From positions 1-64,000 of the forward strand of contig NZ_AXAY01000011.1 of NCBI RefSeq assembly GCF_000473045.1: a stretch of 64,000 nt of DNA, in the 5' to 3' direction. Positions within the stretch are counted from its first letter, which is position 1. Each line of letters opens with the position of its first letter. Both the position numbers and the translations under genes were made by a program. A model generated the notes under the pieces. The model did not search any database. It was given only the letters and a program-made list of their open reading frames with translations, and was not told the DNA's origin. Shown piece by piece: positions 61,344 to 64,000 of this stretch. The DNA is from Bradyrhizobium sp. WSM3983. Its GTDB lineage: Bacteria; Pseudomonadota; Alphaproteobacteria; Rhizobiales; Xanthobacteraceae.

Positions 61344-61706
61344 ATGAGCGCAGCTTCGGACGAGCAAAGGACGAGATCTGAGGGCGCCACCGGCCAGCCG
61401 GCCGTCGGCGACCCGCGGCTTGACGCGCTCGTTCATCGGTTACCGCCGCGCCTTGCCTCCACCGTCAATTATCTCCTGCAACCGTCCAGCCGCTGGGTCC
61501 GGATTCCCTCGGGCGCGCTGCTCATCGTCGGTGGCGTGCTGTCCTTCCTGCCGGTGCTCGGCATCTGGATGCTGCCGCTCGGCCTCGCGCTGCTCGCCGA
61601 GGACATGCCGGCGCTGCGTGCGTCGCGTTCAAAGGTCTTTGACTGGATCGAGCGCCGCAAGCCGCACTGGCTGGATCCGTCAGTTTCGAAAAATGACCGA
61701 ACATGA
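61344..61706 (+). CDS. Small membrane protein of the TerB-TerC operon
   Basis: A 120-residue protein with one or two hydrophobic segments (IPSGALLIVGGVLSFLPVLGIWMLPLGLALLAED, about 55-90) after a polar N-terminus; a charged tail follows (MPALRASRSKVFDWIERRKPHW). The GxLPVLGxWMLPLGL run resembles the small PGPGW-type membrane proteins. AAGGAG precedes ATG 61344. Its stop overlaps the TerC start (ATGA at 61703). The function is unknown. Confidence 0.75.
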   Translation: MSAASDEQRTRSEGATGQPAVGDPRLDALVHRLPPRLASTVNYLLQPSSRWVRIPSGALLIVGGVLSFLPVLGIWMLPLGLALLAEDMPALRASRSKVFDWIERRKPHWLDPSVSKNDRT

Positions 61707-62341
61707 TTGAATTCATCACCGCCGATGCGCTCACCGCGCTGCTCCAGGTCGTTCTGATCGACCTCGTGCTCGCCGGCGACAATGCCGTCGTCATCGGCCT
61801 CGCCGCAGCCGGCCTTCCGGCCCATCAGCGCCGCCGCGCCATCGTCGTCGGCATCGTGGCCGCGACCGCGCTGCGTATCGTCTTTGCCGGCGTCACGACC
61901 CAGCTCCTGCAAGTGATCGGGCTGTTGCTCGCCGGCGGCGTGCTGCTGCTGTGGGTGTGCTGGAAGATGTGGCGCGAGCTACGCGAGCAGGCTGCGCATG
62001 CGAATGAGCTTGCGTTCAGCCATGGCGGTGGCCCGACCGCCGCGCCGGCGCCGCGCAAGACGTTCAAGCAGGCTGCGTTGCAGATCGTCGCCGCCGACGT
62101 CTCGATGTCGCTCGACAACGTGCTCGCGGTCGCGGGCGCGGCGCGCGAGCACCCTTACATCCTCGTCTTCGGCCTGGTTCTGTCGGTCGCGCTGATGGGC
62201 GTTGCCGCCGATCTGCTCGGCCGCGTGCTGCAAAAGCAGCGCTGGATCGCCTATGTCGGCCTCGCCATCATCGTCTATGTCGCCTTCGAGATGATCTATC
62301 GCGGCTCGCTCGAGCTCGCGCCTGTTATCGCAAGCCTCTAA
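61703..62341 (+). CDS. TerC-family membrane protein
   Basis: A 212-residue integral membrane protein with about six helices and two inverted halves: IDLVLAGDNAVVIGLAAAGLP and VAADVSMSLDNVLAVAGAAREHPY. The Asp residues in GDNAVV and SLDNVLAV are probably metal ligands, as in TerC relatives that handle Mn2+ during protein export. The ATG overlaps the stop of the previous gene. It sits in an operon with a TerB-like protein, which fits the co-occurrence of TerB and TerC domains. Confidence 0.9.
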   Translation: MIEFITADALTALLQVVLIDLVLAGDNAVVIGLAAAGLPAHQRRRAIVVGIVAATALRIVFAGVTTQLLQVIGLLLAGGVLLLWVCWKMWRELREQAAHANELAFSHGGGPTAAPAPRKTFKQAALQIVAADVSMSLDNVLAVAGAAREHPYILVFGLVLSVALMGVAADLLGRVLQKQRWIAYVGLAIIVYVAFEMIYRGSLELAPVIASL

Positions 62342-62384
62342 GTCCTGCCTTCGTTTTCCTGCCTTCGCTTTCCTGGAGTGATCG

Positions 62385-62969
62385 ATGTCGTCTGAACCCA
62401 AGGCACCTTCGGCGCACCTCGCGCCGCGGCCGCAGATCGGCCCGTTCGCCCAGCTCATCTTCGGCTCGCGCTGGCTGCAGGTGCCGCTCTATGTCGGCCT
62501 CATCGTCGCGCAGGCCGTCTATGTGCTGCTGTTCCTGAAAGAGCTCTGGCATCTGGTTGCGCACTCGTTCGACGCCAGCGAGCAGCAGATCATGCTGGTC
62601 GTGCTCGGACTGATCGACGTCGTCATGATCTCCAACCTGCTGGTGATGGTGATCGTCGGCGGCTACGAGACCTTCGTCTCGCGCCTGAACCTCAACGGTC
62701 ATCCCGACGAGCCGGAATGGCTGAGCCACGTCAATGCCAGTGTGCTCAAGATCAAGCTCGCGATGGCGATCATCGGCATTTCCTCGATCTCGCTGCTCAG
62801 GACGTTTATCGAGGCCGGCAATCTCGGCACCACGCGGAGCAATTTCACCGAGACCGGCGTGATGTGGCAGGTGCTGATCCACCTGACCTTCATCATCTCG
62901 GCGATCGGCATCGCCTGGGTCGACCGCCTCGCCGACAACGGGCATCGCAAGGAGAACGGCCACGGCTGA
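62385..62969 (+). CDS. YqhA-type inner membrane protein (TIGR00645)
   Basis: A 194-residue membrane protein with four hydrophobic segments and the family signature GYETFVSRLNLNGHPDEPEWLSHVNASVLKIKLAMAIIGISSISLLRTFI. The family is widespread but has no established function. GGAGTGATCG precedes ATG 62385. It begins 43 bp after terC on the same strand, so it probably belongs to the same operon. Confidence 0.9.
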   Translation: MSSEPKAPSAHLAPRPQIGPFAQLIFGSRWLQVPLYVGLIVAQAVYVLLFLKELWHLVAHSFDASEQQIMLVVLGLIDVVMISNLLVMVIVGGYETFVSRLNLNGHPDEPEWLSHVNASVLKIKLAMAIIGISSISLLRTFIEAGNLGTTRSNFTETGVMWQVLIHLTFIISAIGIAWVDRLADNGHRKENGHG

Positions 62970-63015
62970 GCGTACGCTCGAGCCTGCCGGAGCTCAGAGG
63001 TTAGTGCGGTGCTTC

Positions 63016-63954
63016 TCACGCGACTTGCGGATACGCCGCATTCTCCCGCCGCTCGCGTTCGCCCAATTCGCGCACCAGCTCCTGCAGAAATGATTCCGTG
63101 AAGGCGGGCAGGGTGCGCTCGGCGCGGACATAGATGCCGAGATCCGACCAGACCGGGCTGCCGGCATTGTCGAGCGGCAGGAACACGAGCTGCGCGTCGC
63201 GTGACAGCCGGCCGATGCCGAGCTGGGTCTGGAAGGCAACGCCGACGCCGCGCGCGGCGAGTTCGCGCATCAGGTCGATCGAGTTGGCCTGGATCGCAGG
63301 CTCCGGCGTCTCGGAGAGCTGCGCGATCAGCGGCTGCAACAAATGGTAGATCGACAGCTCCGGCAGCGCATGGATGACGGGGAATGCGAGGCATTGCTCC
63401 AGCGTGACCGTCTTGCGGCGCGCCAGCGGATGCTCGCGCGCCACCAGCGCGCCGAGGCGAAATCGTTTCAGCGCCACCTGCCGCAGGTCCGGCGGATGCC
63501 TGAGCGCGATGGCGATGCCGATATCGGCCTCGCCCCGGCGCAATGCTTCGAGCACGGCGGACGAACCCATGACTTCGGTGGTGAAACTGACGCGCCGGGC
63601 CTGGCTGCGGTGCGTGGCGATCAGATCCGGCAACACCGACTCGGTGAGGGATTCGATGCAGGCGATGCTGATATTGCCGTGCCAGGCGCCGGAGAGGGAC
63701 GCCACGTCCGAACGGAAGCGATCAAGGTCCTGGAGCACGTTCATGACGTGCCGGGCCAGCATCTCGCCGACCGTCGTCAAGGTCAGGCCGCGCGTCGTTC
63801 GCTCGAACAGGGGTGATCCAACCTCTTGTTCAAGCTTGAGAATTTGACGACTGACGGCGGACGAGGCGACGTTCAGGACGCGCGCAGCTGCCCGGATCGA
63901 GCCGGTCCGGCGAACGGCATGGAAGTACTGGATGGCCGGTGAGTGAAATCGCAT
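63016..63954 (-). CDS. LysR-family transcriptional regulator
   Basis: A 312-residue regulator. The winged helix-turn-helix at about 5-65 reads IQYFHAVRRTGSIRAAARVLNVASSAVSRQILKLEQEVGSPLFERTTRGL, and the effector domain follows from about 90 with IEALRRGEADIGIAI and LVAREHPLA. ATG 63954 is well placed. The last helix ends NAAYPQVA. No divergent target gene is visible before the window ends at 64000, so its regulon is unknown; the nearby YqhA gene converges on it. Confidence 0.9.
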   Translation of the reverse strand: MRFHSPAIQYFHAVRRTGSIRAAARVLNVASSAVSRQILKLEQEVGSPLFERTTRGLTLTTVGEMLARHVMNVLQDLDRFRSDVASLSGAWHGNISIACIESLTESVLPDLIATHRSQARRVSFTTEVMGSSAVLEALRRGEADIGIAIALRHPPDLRQVALKRFRLGALVAREHPLARRKTVTLEQCLAFPVIHALPELSIYHLLQPLIAQLSETPEPAIQANSIDLMRELAARGVGVAFQTQLGIGRLSRDAQLVFLPLDNAGSPVWSDLGIYVRAERTLPAFTESFLQELVRELGERERRENAAYPQVA

Positions 63955-64000
63955 GAAGCCCCCTCGGCACTATAGCTGTTGCCGAAACGGCAGCAACATG

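Noticed and set aside
1..64000. CRISPR array
   Set aside because: The only tandem repeats seen (17441, 46442) are contiguous units of 16-18 bp without spacers.

Overview
The window looks like chromosome of a slow-growing alphaproteobacterium close to Bradyrhizobium. Most of it is GC-rich (for example 39 G+C in the 60 bases from 61). The core proteins (PccA, Mrp, RpiA, Gor, MoaA, NhaA, an Omp25-like porin, a PdhS-type kinase) read as typical Bradyrhizobiaceae members. The genus call rests on recognition of protein families, not on a search.

Layout. (1) 1-5468: the end of propionyl-CoA carboxylase alpha, a complete methylmalonyl-CoA mutase, then a LuxR-LuxI quorum-sensing pair with a clear lux box and a degenerate isochorismatase-fold protein. 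(2) 5469-11680: a ruined integrative conjugative element next to the 5' end of dusA. It contains a truncated ardC, a frameshifted DUF3363 relaxase, a cargo nucleotidyltransferase with two operator-like palindromes, traG cut off at its 3' end, and the first ~50 codons of a dusA-type integrase. (3) 11681-21484: core genes, namely dusA, an outer-membrane protein, an aspartic protease, a DUF1289 protein, a histidine kinase, nhaD, a hydroxyacid dehydrogenase, a VOC protein, mrp and a TakP-like TRAP binding protein.

(4) 21485-36125: a lower-GC accessory block lying between two TakP-like paralogues. A 19-bp direct repeat (21474-21492 and 35959-35977) borders it. It carries a YunG-like protein, a MITE-like element, an HxlR regulator, EthD and PaaI proteins, a displaced 3' fragment of tRNA-Arg(CCG), a GNAT/MaoC/EamA patch with a rearranged duplication, a thermonuclease remnant, a broken IS5-family transposase, a secreted SnoaL-like protein, a large SAM-cyclase-ATPase-TPR protein, a VOC protein and a frameshifted ABC binding protein. 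Many of its genes are damaged, as expected of old mobile DNA.

(5) 36126-64000: core genes. The second TakP-like protein is followed by an OmpR/histidine-kinase pair, a tannase-family esterase, an M20 peptidase and TRAP permeases DctQM, which probably form one organic-acid uptake and regulation neighbourhood. Then come moaA, a lipoprotein, gph, rpiA, a DUF2059 protein, gor, a bicupin protein, a YbdK-type ligase, a collapsed glutamine amidotransferase, nhaA, a PaiB-like protein with a MocR regulator, a MOSC-reductase-ferredoxin fusion with a peroxiredoxin-like partner, a TerB/small membrane protein/TerC/YqhA operon, and a LysR regulator.

The points most worth follow-up are the luxRI cluster with its apparent pseudoenzyme beside acyl-CoA catabolism genes, the nucleotidyltransferase with twin palindromes, and the evidence for two separate mobile insertions (dusA; takP and tRNA-Arg).
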